NCBI GenBank assembly: GCA_013334975.1
Contig: JAAXWL010000020.1
Coordinates: forward strand, 1-34,074
Origin: Chlorobiaceae bacterium
Lineage (GTDB): Bacteria; Bacteroidota; Chlorobiia; Chlorobiales; Chlorobiaceae
Reading direction: 5' to 3'
Length of the DNA stretch: 34,074 bases
Shown here: in pieces, positions 7,141 to 15,948 of the stretch
How the letters are laid out: the number at the start of each line of letters is the position of its first letter
How positions within the stretch are numbered: position 1 is the stretch's first letter
The notes under the pieces: generated by a model
The model's input: only the letters and a program-made list of their open reading frames with translations
Told to the model about the DNA's origin: nothing
Database searches by the model: none
Position numbers and translations under genes: made by a program

Positions 7141-8346
7141 TCAGTAAATCCTTTCGTAGACGCCGTCAACTTCACGCAGGATAGGGTCGTAAGCGTTCGG
7201 TATCCTGCCGAAGCAGATGCCAAGCGATTCGTACAAGGCTACATGATCCAGATCGACATGTCGCTGGGCGATTGCTTTAGAAGAGTCGATGTACTCGACT
7301 TTCCGTCCCTTGACTTTAGAGATCGTTACACCGGTTTTACCTTCGAGCAGCAGCAGAACAGCAGCGGCTCCGGCTTCAAATCCGAAGTTGATGTCGTAGG
7401 CCGATGAGTGACCGGCGCGGACAAGATGGCCTGGATGAACTTCTCGTACTTCAGGAATTTCATAGATACCTTCGACGAACATGCCGGTCTCTTTCATGAA
7501 GAGGGGCATACGCGCATCGGTCTTGAAGCGCTTCTGTATCTGCTGACAGACAAATTTTCCGGCTCCAGCCAGCTTTTTATGACCGAAAGCATCGATGCCA
7601 GCCGATTCATCGACGATGTCGGTGCCATCGGCGTTTTTCATGCCTTCGGCGACGACAATTGTGTAGGTGCCGCTGTGAACGTCGCTTTGCCTGATGCGCC
7701 GGGTGAAGCGCTCGACAACGTGTTCGTAGACGATATCCCAATCAACCGGAATTTCAGGAATCAGGATGCAGTCAGCCTCTGCGGCAACACCGCTGCGAAA
7801 CGCTGTATGACCGGCGTAACGACCAAAAACCTCGGTGACCAGAACCCTGTTGTGGGTGCGCCCCGTGGTCTTGAGATCTTCGACGAACTGGGCGATGCGG
7901 TTGATGGTTGAGTCGCCTCCTACCGAATAGGTCTGCAAATCGAGGTCCATGGTTTTTGGGGCATGAATGCACTGGACGCCGTTGAGGTTCAGGTCGATCA
8001 TGACGCTGCCGGAGTCATCTCCACCGCTGATGATCAGCGCGTCGAGATCGAACTTTTTCATGCCGACCTTGATGCGGTTATATTTGTCAGGGTTGCTGAT
8101 CGCCTTGATTTTGACCCTCGAATGGCCCGCTTCCGAGCCGGCGAAACCGGCTTCGAACTGGTCGAGACGGGCCTCGTCGAACCTGACCAGGCGATCCTGG
8201 TTCAGGAGGTTATAGAGTCCGGCATAGCCGTTCGGGATGACATAGAGTTCAAGTCCCTTGTTCATGGCCATAAGGGCGGCGCCTTTGATAACGGCGTTCA
8301 GTCCACCGCAGTCGCCTCCGCTGGTAAGGATGCCAATTTTTTTCAC
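7141..8346 (-). CDS. pfkA: 6-phosphofructokinase, probably pyrophosphate-dependent
   Basis: This 401-residue PFK-family enzyme phosphorylates fructose 6-phosphate in glycolysis. The phosphate-donor loop GGDCGG is at 10-15. At the two donor-selecting sites it carries Asp111 (GGDD, 108-111) and Lys131 (PKT, 130-132), the combination known for PPi-dependent enzymes, whereas ATP-PFKs have Gly at the first site. The catalytic motif reads TMDLD instead of TIDND: the acidic residues are kept but Asn is replaced by Leu135. The start is GTG at 8344-8346, chosen because AAGGAG lies 8 bases upstream. It is divergent from the ABC permease. The donor preference is an inference from the motifs. Confidence 0.92.
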   Translation of the reverse strand: MKKIGILTSGGDCGGLNAVIKGAALMAMNKGLELYVIPNGYAGLYNLLNQDRLVRFDEARLDQFEAGFAGSEAGHSRVKIKAISNPDKYNRIKVGMKKFDLDALIISGGDDSGSVMIDLNLNGVQCIHAPKTMDLDLQTYSVGGDSTINRIAQFVEDLKTTGRTHNRVLVTEVFGRYAGHTAFRSGVAAEADCILIPEIPVDWDIVYEHVVERFTRRIRQSDVHSGTYTIVVAEGMKNADGTDIVDESAGIDAFGHKKLAGAGKFVCQQIQKRFKTDARMPLFMKETGMFVEGIYEIPEVREVHPGHLVRAGHSSAYDINFGFEAGAAAVLLLLEGKTGVTISKVKGRKVEYIDSSKAIAQRHVDLDHVALYESLGICFGRIPNAYDPILREVDGVYERIY

Positions 8347-8354
8347 GCTTTACA

Positions 8355-8360
8355 CTCCTT
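8355..8360 (-). promoter_or_regulatory. Shine-Dalgarno of pfkA
   Basis: AAGGAG on the minus strand, 8 bases before a GTG, fixes the pfkA start, since no ATG is available at the family N-terminus. Confidence 0.75.
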
Positions 8361-8514
8361 GGTTGCTCAGGTTAGTTTTTGACGGCTTAATTTGATTTAT
8401 TACACCATTGAAGCCTTTGGGTGTCATATGAATCTCAAGATAGAGGATTCGGATGATATTTCATTGCAGCACGACCAAATACGGTACAGCCAATTTTTCT
8501 GAATCCGCAAGGAC

Positions 8515-9786
8515 ATGACTTTTTCAGACCATCTTCGTTTCGCCTGGGTTCACCTGCGTGAAAGAAAGCGACAGACTGTTCTGACCGCGCTGGGTGTCGC
8601 GGTCGGATCGGCTATGATGGTCACGACGATCGCCGTGGCGCGGGGCTCGTCGCAGAATGTCTTTTCGAAGCTTATCGATACGGCGCCGCATATCACGATT
8701 GGCGCCGACAGGCTTATTGCGGAGGTTCCCGACAACCTCATTGGAATCATGCAGGGCCGTATCGCCTTTGTGAAAAAAAATGTGACGACCGACAGGAAAG
8801 TGGTGATCAGGAACTACAACCAGGTTGTTCGGACGCTCAGTTCTGTCAGGGAGGTCGAGGATATATCGCCTTATGTGACCAGCAAGCTGCTTGCTCGCAA
8901 CAAGAGCCGCTTTACCCCCTGTTTTGCCAAAGGTGTCGTTCCATCGCTTGAAGCTGGCATTGCCGGCCTTAAAAAAAATCTGCTCGAACCTGATGCCCTG
9001 TCTGAACTTGCATGGACGCCGAATGGTATCATTTTAGGCTCCATGCTTGCCGACAAGCTCAAGGCAGGGTACCGCGATAACGTCATCCTGGTGGACAAGG
9101 AAGGCCATGAGTACCCCGTTGTGGTTGTGGGACGGTTCAGGAGCGGGTTCAATGCGAAGGATGAGAAAGAGGGTTATGTCAATCTTTCGCTGGCCCAGCG
9201 CATGGAGGCCCTGTCATCGAGTACCGTGACTGGTATCGGACTGAGGATTTCGGATATAGACCAGGCCGACCTGATTGCGGCAAGGATCAGGAAACTGACA
9301 GGATACGATACCAAAAGCTGGAGCGAAAGCAACCGGAATGTGATCGATTTCTACAATCGTAATGGAGTGATCACCATGGTTCTGGTAAGTTTCGTCTTTG
9401 TTGTGGCTGGTCTTGGTGTCTCATCGGTCATGACGACGGTGGTGCTGCAGAAGATGAAGGATATTGCCATTCTGCGCTCTATGGGAGTGCAGCGAAAAAG
9501 CATCACGATCATTTTCATGCTTGAAGGAATGATTATGGGAAGCTTCGGAGTTCTTGCCGGCAGTCCGGTGGGGCATTTCTGCTGCACGCTTATCGGAGCT
9601 ATACGGTTCGCTCCGAGCAGTGCGGGGGTGATAAGCAGCGATCGTCTTCTGCTCGTGGAAACTTTGGATGCTCACCTGCTCGTCATCTTTTTCGGCATTC
9701 TGATCGCGGTGATCTCCTCTGTAGGCCCGGCAAGAAGAGCCACGAGCTATTTGCCGGTGCAAGTGCTGAGAGGTGAGGTGGGGTGA
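8515..9786 (+). CDS. FtsX/LolC/MacB-type ABC transporter permease
   Basis: This 423-residue inner-membrane protein has the classic layout of one N-terminal helix (about 21-42), a large periplasmic domain (about 43-284) and three C-terminal helices (about 286-311, 329-361 and 388-404). The MKDIAILRSMGVQRKSI coupling loop lies between the second and third helices, and the protein ends PVQVLRGEVG. Such permeases work with an ATPase in lipoprotein release, efflux or cell-wall signalling; LolC/LolE or DevC are the closest types I can suggest. No ATPase or membrane-fusion gene is adjacent, so the substrate is unknown. It is divergent from pfkA and convergent with ispF. Its 3' end forms part of the left arm of an inverted repeat. 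Confidence 0.9.
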   Translation: MTFSDHLRFAWVHLRERKRQTVLTALGVAVGSAMMVTTIAVARGSSQNVFSKLIDTAPHITIGADRLIAEVPDNLIGIMQGRIAFVKKNVTTDRKVVIRNYNQVVRTLSSVREVEDISPYVTSKLLARNKSRFTPCFAKGVVPSLEAGIAGLKKNLLEPDALSELAWTPNGIILGSMLADKLKAGYRDNVILVDKEGHEYPVVVVGRFRSGFNAKDEKEGYVNLSLAQRMEALSSSTVTGIGLRISDIDQADLIAARIRKLTGYDTKSWSESNRNVIDFYNRNGVITMVLVSFVFVVAGLGVSSVMTTVVLQKMKDIAILRSMGVQRKSITIIFMLEGMIMGSFGVLAGSPVGHFCCTLIGAIRFAPSSAGVISSDRLLLVETLDAHLLVIFFGILIAVISSVGPARRATSYLPVQVLRGEVG

Positions 9787-9898
9787 ATGCAAGATTGTGG
9801 ACGAAGTGGACTTTGCGGACGAAGAGGAAAACATATTCTTGCATTGGGGGCGTCCACTTCGTCCACTTTTTACATTCGTCCACCAGCCCACCTCTTCT
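9768..9898. repeat. Inverted pair of GTGGACGAA arrays between convergent genes
   Basis: GTGGACGAAGTGGAC (9797-9811) and GTCCACTTCGTCCAC (9852-9866) are perfect 15-bp reverse complements around a 40-base interior. The similarity extends outward imperfectly (gaatgcaaga against the mirrored gaatgtaaaa, then gaggtgggg against gaggtgggc). Each arm is the sense-oriented post-stop array of its own gene: the permease on the left and ispF on the right. A CTTTTT run follows on the plus strand, so it may also terminate transcription. Confidence 0.92.
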
Positions 9899-9900
9899 CT

Positions 9901-10368
9901 TCACTCGATCAAACACACGGCGTGGGCGCAGGCGCCTTCGGCGCGCCCAACGTATCCGAGCTTTTCATTGGTTGTTGCTTTCACCGATACGGCGTTCATT
10001 TCGAGTTCGAGGCAGCGAGCGATGTTGCGGCGCATGTCGTTGATGTAGGGGGCGATTTTCGGCTCTTCGAGCAGCAGCATGGCATCGACGTTGACCGGTT
10101 TGTACCCTTCACGCTCCAGAAGTTTTCTGACATGCTTCAACAGGATCATGCTGTCGATGTCCTTGTAGTCAGCGCTGGTGTTGGGGAAATGCAGGCCGAT
10201 ATCACCGAGGGCCGCCGCACCGAGCAGTGCGTCGCTGACGGCATGCAAGAGCACGTCGGCGTCGCTGTGACCATCGAGGCCTGCGTGGCCGGGAATTTCA
10301 ACGCCGCCGATGACCAGTGTTCGTCCTTCCGCGAAAGGATGGACATCAATACCTATTCCTATGCGCAT
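9901..10368 (-). CDS. ispF: 2-C-methyl-D-erythritol 2,4-cyclodiphosphate synthase
   Basis: IspF cyclises CDP-methylerythritol 2-phosphate to MEcPP with loss of CMP in the MEP isoprenoid pathway, which feeds carotenoids, quinones and chlorophyll tails. The 155-residue protein has the zinc ligands Asp8 and His10 (GIDVHPF) and His42 within [12 protein letters not shown] (32-43), plus the C-terminal [13 protein letters not shown] segment. The length is normal for this trimer. It lies 72 bases downstream of pyrD, but the pyrD terminator sits between them. It is convergent with the ABC permease. Confidence 0.97.
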   Translation of the reverse strand: MRIGIGIDVHPFAEGRTLVIGGVEIPGHAGLDGHSDADVLLHAVSDALLGAAALGDIGLHFPNTSADYKDIDSMILLKHVRKLLEREGYKPVNVDAMLLLEEPKIAPYINDMRRNIARCLELEMNAVSVKATTNEKLGYVGRAEGACAHAVCLIE

Positions 10369-10394
10369 GGAGTATGAGAGTTAGGGTGAATGAA

Positions 10395-10442
10395 AAACCA
10401 GACCGGCAGGATCGGTCTGAATGGACTGTGATCCTGCCGGTC
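10395..10442 (-). terminator. Intrinsic terminator of pyrD
   Basis: GACCGGCAGGATC (10401-10413) and GATCCTGCCGGTC (10430-10442) form a perfect 13-bp stem. On the minus strand it is followed by TGGTTTTT. The stem overlaps the pyrD stop codon, so the hairpin begins inside the coding region. Confidence 0.88.
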
Positions 10443-11382
10443 ATACAATCAGAGTGCCGACATAGTCGCTGAACAGCGGTGCGTCGGGAGCGGAGAAAAA
10501 GCCGTTAATGGCATCAGCGATCTTTTCTCCGATATCGGGATAGACGAAGTTCATCGTGCCGATCTGGATGGCGCTGGCTCCGACGAGGAAAAACTCCATG
10601 GCATCGGCAAACGATGCTATGCCACCCATGCCGACGACAGGGATTTTCACGGCTTTCGAGACCTCCCAGACTTTAGCCAGGGCTATCGGTTTGATTGCCG
10701 GGCCAGAGAGCCCACCGGTGACGTTTTTCAGCAGCGGTTTGCGGGTGCGGTAGTCCACTGCCATACCGACCACGGTATTGATGAGCGAAACTGAGTCAGC
10801 TCCGGCCTCTTCGGCAGCAAGAGCGATAGCGCTGATTGAGGTGACGTTGGGCGTGAGCTTGACCATCAGGTGCCGGTTAGTGAGGGCCCGCAGGGTGGTG
10901 ACGATCTGGCGAGTCGCATCGGGGCTGACACCCATGATCATGCACTCTCCCTTGACGTTCGGGCAGGAGAGGTTCAGTTCGTACGCGGCGATGCCTTCGA
11001 TGGTGTCGAGCCGTTCGACCACCTGGCAGTAGTCATCGATCGATTTTCCTGCGATGTTGACGATGACCCTGGTGTCGAGCGTCTGGAGGAACGGTACCTT
11101 GTCGGTGACAAACCGGTCAAGGCCGACATTGGCAAGGCCGATGGCATTGATCATGCCACAGGAGGTCTCAGCGATTCTTTGTGGCGGATTGCCCGTACGG
11201 GGTTCTGGTGAGATTGCTTTGGTGACAAGTCCGCCGATTTTTGACAGGTCACAGAGTTGCGAAAGCTCCTGGCCGTATGATACGGTGCCGGAGGCGAGCA
11301 TGACCGGTGAGCGCAGATCGAGCCCCCTGCCGAGGCTGACCGCGGCAGGGGGGGGTTGAGTGGTGTGTACAGATGACGTCAT
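10441..11382 (-). CDS. pyrD: Dihydroorotate dehydrogenase, class 1B catalytic subunit
   Basis: PyrD oxidises dihydroorotate to orotate in pyrimidine synthesis. The 313-residue FMN barrel has TKAIS (54-58), NAIGLAN (79-85), the catalytic Cys140 in ELNLSCPNVKG and VKLTPN (174-179). A cysteine base rather than serine marks class 1, and the overall pattern fits class 1B, which needs a PyrK iron-sulfur/FAD partner. PyrK is not in this window. The start at 11380-11382 is supported by AAGAG just upstream and by the 16-base gap after glgP. The frame is open further upstream only because it runs inside glgP. Probably transcribed with glgP. Confidence 0.94.
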   Translation of the reverse strand: MTSSVHTTQPPPAAVSLGRGLDLRSPVMLASGTVSYGQELSQLCDLSKIGGLVTKAISPEPRTGNPPQRIAETSCGMINAIGLANVGLDRFVTDKVPFLQTLDTRVIVNIAGKSIDDYCQVVERLDTIEGIAAYELNLSCPNVKGECMIMGVSPDATRQIVTTLRALTNRHLMVKLTPNVTSISAIALAAEEAGADSVSLINTVVGMAVDYRTRKPLLKNVTGGLSGPAIKPIALAKVWEVSKAVKIPVVGMGGIASFADAMEFFLVGASAIQIGTMNFVYPDIGEKIADAINGFFSAPDAPLFSDYVGTLIV

Positions 11383-11398
11383 ATTGCTCTTCGGATGC

Positions 11399-13519
11399 TC
11401 AGGGGCGTGGCTCCTTGAGGTAGTAGCGCATGGTATACTCCCTGACCATGCGGTCGGTGTTGTAGACCGGGGCGATGGTTGCAATGGCGTTGCGAATGTT
11501 TTTCAGCCACCGGACTGGCAGGTTGTGCTCGTTGCGCTCGTAGAAGGTCGGGATGATCTGGTGTTCGAGTACTTCATACAGTTTGCCGGCGTCGAAGCGG
11601 TACTGCTCATCATAATTACCGTTCTCTTCACCGCTGCCGATCGACCAGCCGTTGGTGCCGTTGTAGGCTTCACACCACCATCCGTCGATGATGCTGAGGT
11701 TGAGGCCTCCGTGCAACACGGTTTTCTGGCCGGAGGTGCCGCTGGCCTCCATGGGCCTTACCGGGTTGTTGAGCCAGATATCCACACCGGAGATGAGGCG
11801 TTTGGCGACACCGATATTGTAGTTTTCGAGGAAGACAACCTTGCCGACAAATTGAGGACGACGGGAGTGTTCGACTATCTGGCGGATGTACTCCTTGCCA
11901 GCGTCGTCATGCGGATGCGCCTTGCCGGCAAAGATGATCTGCACAGGCATGTTCGCATTGTTGACGATGGCATTCAGTCGGTCGAGATCCTGAAAGATCA
12001 GTGGTGCACGCTTGTAGGTGGCGAAGCGTCGTGCAAAGCCGAGAGTCAGGACGTCGGGTGACAGAGCGCTCTTGACCGAACGGGATGAATCGGTTGACTT
12101 GTACGAGGTGTACTGGTGCTGGTGGTAAAGCTGGTTCGAAAGGTAACGCGAGATATAGTCCATGAGGTTGCGCTTGAGCCGGTAGCGCAGGCACCACAGC
12201 TCACTGTCCGATACTCTTGACAGAACGGCTTCTGCTGATTCCCGCGATAAAAACAGCTCTTCGATGCTTTCGGCATGGTTTTTCCAGAACTGTTCAGTGA
12301 AGCCGCTGCTCCAACTTCTGGTATGGATGCCATTGGTGATGTGGCCAATCGGCACCTGGCGGGTATCATCGGTCGAATAAAGATGTTTCCACATTTCGCG
12401 GGAGACCTCTCCATGCAGTTTCGAGACACCGTTGGCGCAGCGGGAGAGCCTGAGGGCCAGTACGGTCATGGTGAAGAGTCCCGAGGTGTTTTCAGGATTA
12501 TCGGATCCGAGCTTCATGATCTCTTCGAAGTCGATGCCGACGAGATTCAGGTACCTGAAGAAGGTGTACTGCATCATGTCTCTTGAAAAACGGTCATGGC
12601 CTGCCGGAACAGGGGTGTGCGTAGTGAAGACGCATTGCTCCTTGACCAGATTTTTCGCTTCCTCAAGCGTTGCTCCAGCGGCGATCTCGCGAGCAAGCAG
12701 CTCAAGGGTGAGAAACGCAGAGTGTCCCTCGTTCATGTGATAAACGGACGGCTGGATTTTCAGCGCTTCAAGGAGCTTGACGCCGCCGATGCCGAGCAGA
12801 ATCTCCTGGTTGATTCTCATGTTCTGGTCACCTCCATAAACACGCGAGCAGATTTCGCGGTAGTGAGATTCGTTGACCGGAATGTTGGTGTCGAGCAGGT
12901 AGAGTGTGGCGCGCCCCACCTTCAGGCTCCAGGCCTGGGCGAAGACGGTGCTCTGGGCGATGGTGATCTCGATGATCAGATCCTTGCCATCGATGGTGGT
13001 GACTTTTTCAACCGGCAGGCTTTCGGGATACTGCAACGGGTAATCTTCTATCTGCCAGCCGTCATGGTTCAGGAACTGACGGAAATAGCCCTCTTTGTAA
13101 AAAAGTGAGATGCCGATGAAATTGATGCCCAGATCGCTGGCTGATTTGAGGTGGTCGCCCGAGAGGATGCCCAGACCGCCGGAGTAGATGCGGATGCTCT
13201 CGTGGATTCCGAACTCGGCACTGAAATAGGCGACAGGATTTGAAACGACCTGGGGGGCATGTTCTGTCGCCCAGGTTTTCGTTTCGGCCATGTAATCGTT
13301 GAAACGGCGGTTGACACGGTCGATCGTTATGCCCAGCTCACAGGAGCAGCGGGCCTCGAGTTCATCTGTGGAAATGTGTCGGAGCAGTTCGACAGGGTTA
13401 TGGTTGACTCGTTCCCACAAAAGCGGCGAGAGGCTTTTGAAGAGGGTTTTGGCTTCGGTATCCCAGGACCACCAAAGGTTCCGGGAGAGCTTTTTAACGG
13501 CGGAAATATTTTTTGACAT
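11399..13519 (-). CDS. glgP: Alpha-glucan (glycogen) phosphorylase
   Basis: GlgP phosphorolyses glycogen to glucose 1-phosphate using PLP. The 706-residue protein belongs to the shorter bacterial GT35 form (about 700 rather than 800-850 residues). It shows an N-terminal DUF3417-like segment (KKLSRNLWWSWD), YFSAEFGIHES, the GGLGILSGDHLKSASDLG loop, HTPVPAGHD, the FARRFATYKRA stretch and the PLP-lysine motif EASGTSGQK with Lys at about residue 599. The start was set at the ATG at 13517-13519 (MSKNISAVKK); a GTG 39 bases upstream is possible. pyrD follows after 16 bases. It is consistent with the glycogen metabolism known in green sulfur bacteria. Confidence 0.94.
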   Translation of the reverse strand: MSKNISAVKKLSRNLWWSWDTEAKTLFKSLSPLLWERVNHNPVELLRHISTDELEARCSCELGITIDRVNRRFNDYMAETKTWATEHAPQVVSNPVAYFSAEFGIHESIRIYSGGLGILSGDHLKSASDLGINFIGISLFYKEGYFRQFLNHDGWQIEDYPLQYPESLPVEKVTTIDGKDLIIEITIAQSTVFAQAWSLKVGRATLYLLDTNIPVNESHYREICSRVYGGDQNMRINQEILLGIGGVKLLEALKIQPSVYHMNEGHSAFLTLELLAREIAAGATLEEAKNLVKEQCVFTTHTPVPAGHDRFSRDMMQYTFFRYLNLVGIDFEEIMKLGSDNPENTSGLFTMTVLALRLSRCANGVSKLHGEVSREMWKHLYSTDDTRQVPIGHITNGIHTRSWSSGFTEQFWKNHAESIEELFLSRESAEAVLSRVSDSELWCLRYRLKRNLMDYISRYLSNQLYHQHQYTSYKSTDSSRSVKSALSPDVLTLGFARRFATYKRAPLIFQDLDRLNAIVNNANMPVQIIFAGKAHPHDDAGKEYIRQIVEHSRRPQFVGKVVFLENYNIGVAKRLISGVDIWLNNPVRPMEASGTSGQKTVLHGGLNLSIIDGWWCEAYNGTNGWSIGSGEENGNYDEQYRFDAGKLYEVLEHQIIPTFYERNEHNLPVRWLKNIRNAIATIAPVYNTDRMVREYTMRYYLKEPRP

Positions 13520-13717
13520 GTTGGATTTGTCGATTTTGAAGCCTGCTCCAGGTGGCACAGGTTAGGAAAACGAAGTATCTTGTCGCATGTACCCCTGAGG
13601 GAGAGTATCGTGATGAACAAAATGACACCTGAAATTTTTTGGTTGTCAATATAGGTCATGTTTATCAGTTTACTGCCTAAATTTAAAGCTTTCAATCTGT
13701 AAATCAACATTAGAGCC

Positions 13718-14596
13718 GTGTCCTTTGAAAAGAAAGTCACCATAGCGCATCTTTCTGACCTCCATCTGGCAGGCGGAAAGGATCGTCAACAGCTTGTGAG
13801 GCTCGATCGTTTGCTTGCAGAATTCGTTCGCCGGGGGTATGATCACCTGGTGATTACCGGTGATCTGATCGATTCGGCTACTCCTGCTCACTGGTCGATT
13901 GTCCGCGAGGCTCTGGAACGGCACGGGCTGTTCGACTGGCGCCGTACCACGGTTCTGCCGGGCAATCATGACCTGATCGATCTCGAAGAGGAGATGCGTT
14001 TCTACAATGCACTCAATCCGGCTGACAGCTCACGGCAAAGGCGTCTGAACGATCGTCTCCGGCAGTTTGTGGAGGTGTTTCGTCCCCTGATCACCGGCGA
14101 GGGGGATGCAGGAGCCGCGTTGCCTTTCGTCAAGGTGATGCGTTTCGGTGAGGTAACGCTTTCGATGGTTGCGGTCAGTTCAATTCTGTCCTGGTCGGGT
14201 TCGGACAATCCGCTTGGCGCAAGGGGTAATGTTTCGCAGGAGACACTGCTTGCCCTCATGGCGCCGGAGGTCATCGAGGCGATCGATGGCAGTTTTGTCA
14301 TCGGGCTTTGCCATCACGCCTACAAGGTTTATGGTTCCGGGGTTCTGGTCGATCAGGCATTTGACTGGACGATGGAGTTCAAGAACAGGGAAGAATACTT
14401 CAGGGTGATGAAAAAGCTTGGCGCCAAACTGGTGCTGCATGGCCATTTTCATCGTTTTCAGGTCTACCAGGTCGATGAGCTGACGTTTATTAACGGAGGG
14501 AGTTTCCGTTATTTTCCGGAGCGGTTCGGTGAACTGACGATTGGTGCTGATGGCAAATGGTCGCATCGCTTTATCAATCTCAATGTCGGACGGTAG
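13718..14596 (+). CDS. Calcineurin-like metallophosphoesterase
   Basis: This 292-residue protein has every metal-binding block of the family: DLHL (Asp14, His16), GDLID (Asp49), GNHD (Asn83-His84-Asp85), a central HH pair (GLCHHAYK) and GHFH near the C-terminus. It resembles CpdA/Icc-type enzymes, but the substrate (cyclic nucleotide or other phosphoester) cannot be read from sequence. No signal peptide or membrane segment is visible. The start is GTG at 13718 with only a weak AGAG upstream. It is divergent from glgP across about 200 bases and converges on ferritin, sharing a strong hairpin. Confidence 0.9.
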   Translation: MSFEKKVTIAHLSDLHLAGGKDRQQLVRLDRLLAEFVRRGYDHLVITGDLIDSATPAHWSIVREALERHGLFDWRRTTVLPGNHDLIDLEEEMRFYNALNPADSSRQRRLNDRLRQFVEVFRPLITGEGDAGAALPFVKVMRFGEVTLSMVAVSSILSWSGSDNPLGARGNVSQETLLALMAPEVIEAIDGSFVIGLCHHAYKVYGSGVLVDQAFDWTMEFKNREEYFRVMKKLGAKLVLHGHFHRFQVYQVDELTFINGGSFRYFPERFGELTIGADGKWSHRFINLNVGR

Positions 14597-14616
14597 CGGT
14601 GTTGCCATTTATCGAA

Positions 14617-14652
14617 ACCATCGAACCCTGACTGGCGCCAGGGTTCGATGGT
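14617..14652. terminator. Shared hairpin terminator between convergent genes
   Basis: ACCATCGAACCCTG (14617-14630) and CAGGGTTCGATGGT (14639-14652) form a perfect 14-bp stem with an 8-base loop. It lies 21 bases past the phosphoesterase stop and 32 bases past the ferritin stop, and would serve both strands, though the T-tracts are short. Confidence 0.8.
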
Positions 14653-14683
14653 ATTTCGTGAAATCGGAATTTCCGGGATTTTT

Positions 14684-15178
14684 TCAGTTCATGCCGCGCC
14701 GGGCGAGTTGACGGTCCATCATGATCAGGGCATGTCCCTTTTCCCCTGCCATTCTGATCGTCTCAAGTATCTCGTTTGCAGCGGCCTCTTCCTCGACCTG
14801 TTCTTCAATGAACCAGTGCAGGAGAACCTGGGAAGGATAATCTTTCTCGTCGAGGGCCGTTTCGTAAAGGCGGTTGATCAGTCCGGTTATTTTCCGCTCG
14901 TGTTTCAGCACCTCTTCGAAAAGGTGTGCCGGGGATTTGAAGTCCGATTTTGGTTGGGGTATCGGGAGCAGCTCCACTCTTGCTCCGCGTTCGTTGACGA
15001 ATTTATAGAGTTTCATGGCATGGCCCTGCTCTTCCTTGTTCTGGAGTTCGAGCCAATGAGCGAATCCAGGGAGGTTCATGGAATGAGCGTAAGCCGCCAT
15101 CGACAGATAAAGGTAGGCTGATGCCATCTCGTGGTTGATCTGTTCGTTGAACGCTTGATGAAGTTTCTGGCTGAGCAT
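14684..15178 (-). CDS. ftnA: Ferritin (non-haem iron storage protein)
   Basis: This 164-residue four-helix protein oxidises Fe(II) and stores it in a 24-subunit shell. The ferroxidase residues fit FtnA: Glu17 ([13 protein letters not shown]), Glu50 and His53 ([14 protein letters not shown]), Glu93, and the acidic patch of the fourth helix (EEQVEEE, 124-130). No haem-binding Met typical of bacterioferritin stands out. A second ferritin-like diiron protein is encoded 108 bases upstream on the same strand, suggesting a small iron/oxidative-stress cluster. I see no obvious Fur box. Confidence 0.95.
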   Translation of the reverse strand: MLSQKLHQAFNEQINHEMASAYLYLSMAAYAHSMNLPGFAHWLELQNKEEQGHAMKLYKFVNERGARVELLPIPQPKSDFKSPAHLFEEVLKHERKITGLINRLYETALDEKDYPSQVLLHWFIEEQVEEEAAANEILETIRMAGEKGHALIMMDRQLARRGMN

Positions 15179-15252
15179 GGGTGGTTTTCCTCAGGTTGAT
15201 GGTGTCTGGTTGTCCCAGGTAACACAAGTATATCTTTCAACAATCAACCATG

Positions 15253-15282
15253 ACGGGCGCCTGAACGTTTCTGTAAGCCCGT
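15253..15282 (-). terminator. Possible weak hairpin after the diiron-protein gene
   Basis: ACGGGC (15253-15258) pairs with GCCCGT (15277-15282) just downstream of the stop at 15287-15289. On the minus strand the tail is not a clean T-tract, so termination here is doubtful. Confidence 0.3.
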
Positions 15283-15286
15283 TTTT

Positions 15287-15778
15287 TCAGGAAAGCGATG
15301 TTGCATTGATGTTCTGTTCTTTCATGTATTGGCGGATGCGATGGGCATGGTTCTGGTCTTCACTGGCAAGTTGCTTGAAAAGGTCGGCAGTCAGCGATCC
15401 GGTTTCGCTGTCCATGAACTCCTGGAAATGGGCTTCACCGGCCGACATCTCGATCCGGAGGGCAAGGTTCAGTGCCTCTGCTCTTGAAAATGGCGATTCA
15501 CTGAAGCATCTGGCCTGTTCGACGATCATCTCGTTGCTCCTCTTCAGGGCGTCGAGGTCTTTTGACAGGAGGTTTTCGGGAAAGAACTGCAAGGGTTGCG
15601 GTTGCTTTTTCTCCTGCTGGAGCAGGGCGGCATGACTGCGCTCCTCCATGCAGAGTTGCCACCAAAACTCTTCGTCTTCCGGGAAATGGTCGTTGAAGAG
15701 GGTATAAAGCCGGGCGAGGTTCAGTTCAAGCTGTATCGATTCGTCCAGGAGGGTCGCTATGGTTGGTGCAGTTGCCAT
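15287..15778 (-). CDS. Ferritin-like/rubrerythrin-like diiron protein
   Basis: This 163-residue helical protein has spaced carboxylate and histidine ligands of the ferritin-like superfamily: Glu18 in the first helix, ExxH at Glu46-His49 (MEERSH), Glu110/Glu115 in the third helix and an acidic-His pair near 140-144 (SEDQNH). It lacks the C-terminal rubredoxin domain of classical rubrerythrin, so a role in peroxide reduction is possible but unproven. It sits between carB and ferritin, all on the minus strand. I do not recognise a named gene. Confidence 0.8.
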   Translation of the reverse strand: MATAPTIATLLDESIQLELNLARLYTLFNDHFPEDEEFWWQLCMEERSHAALLQQEKKQPQPLQFFPENLLSKDLDALKRSNEMIVEQARCFSESPFSRAEALNLALRIEMSAGEAHFQEFMDSETGSLTADLFKQLASEDQNHAHRIRQYMKEQNINATSLS

Positions 15779-15948
15779 GGAGGTAATGGTAAAAATGAGA
15801 AGAGTGAGCTACACAATCAGAGTGCAAGATAATCAACCGGCAGGATATTGCGGAGACCTCTTCCTGCTTTGCCGTTGAGCTGTGTTCAAAGATAGTTGCA
15901 GGAGATCCGGGTATGGTGAACGTCGTTGGAGCGCGGGAGAGATTCAAG

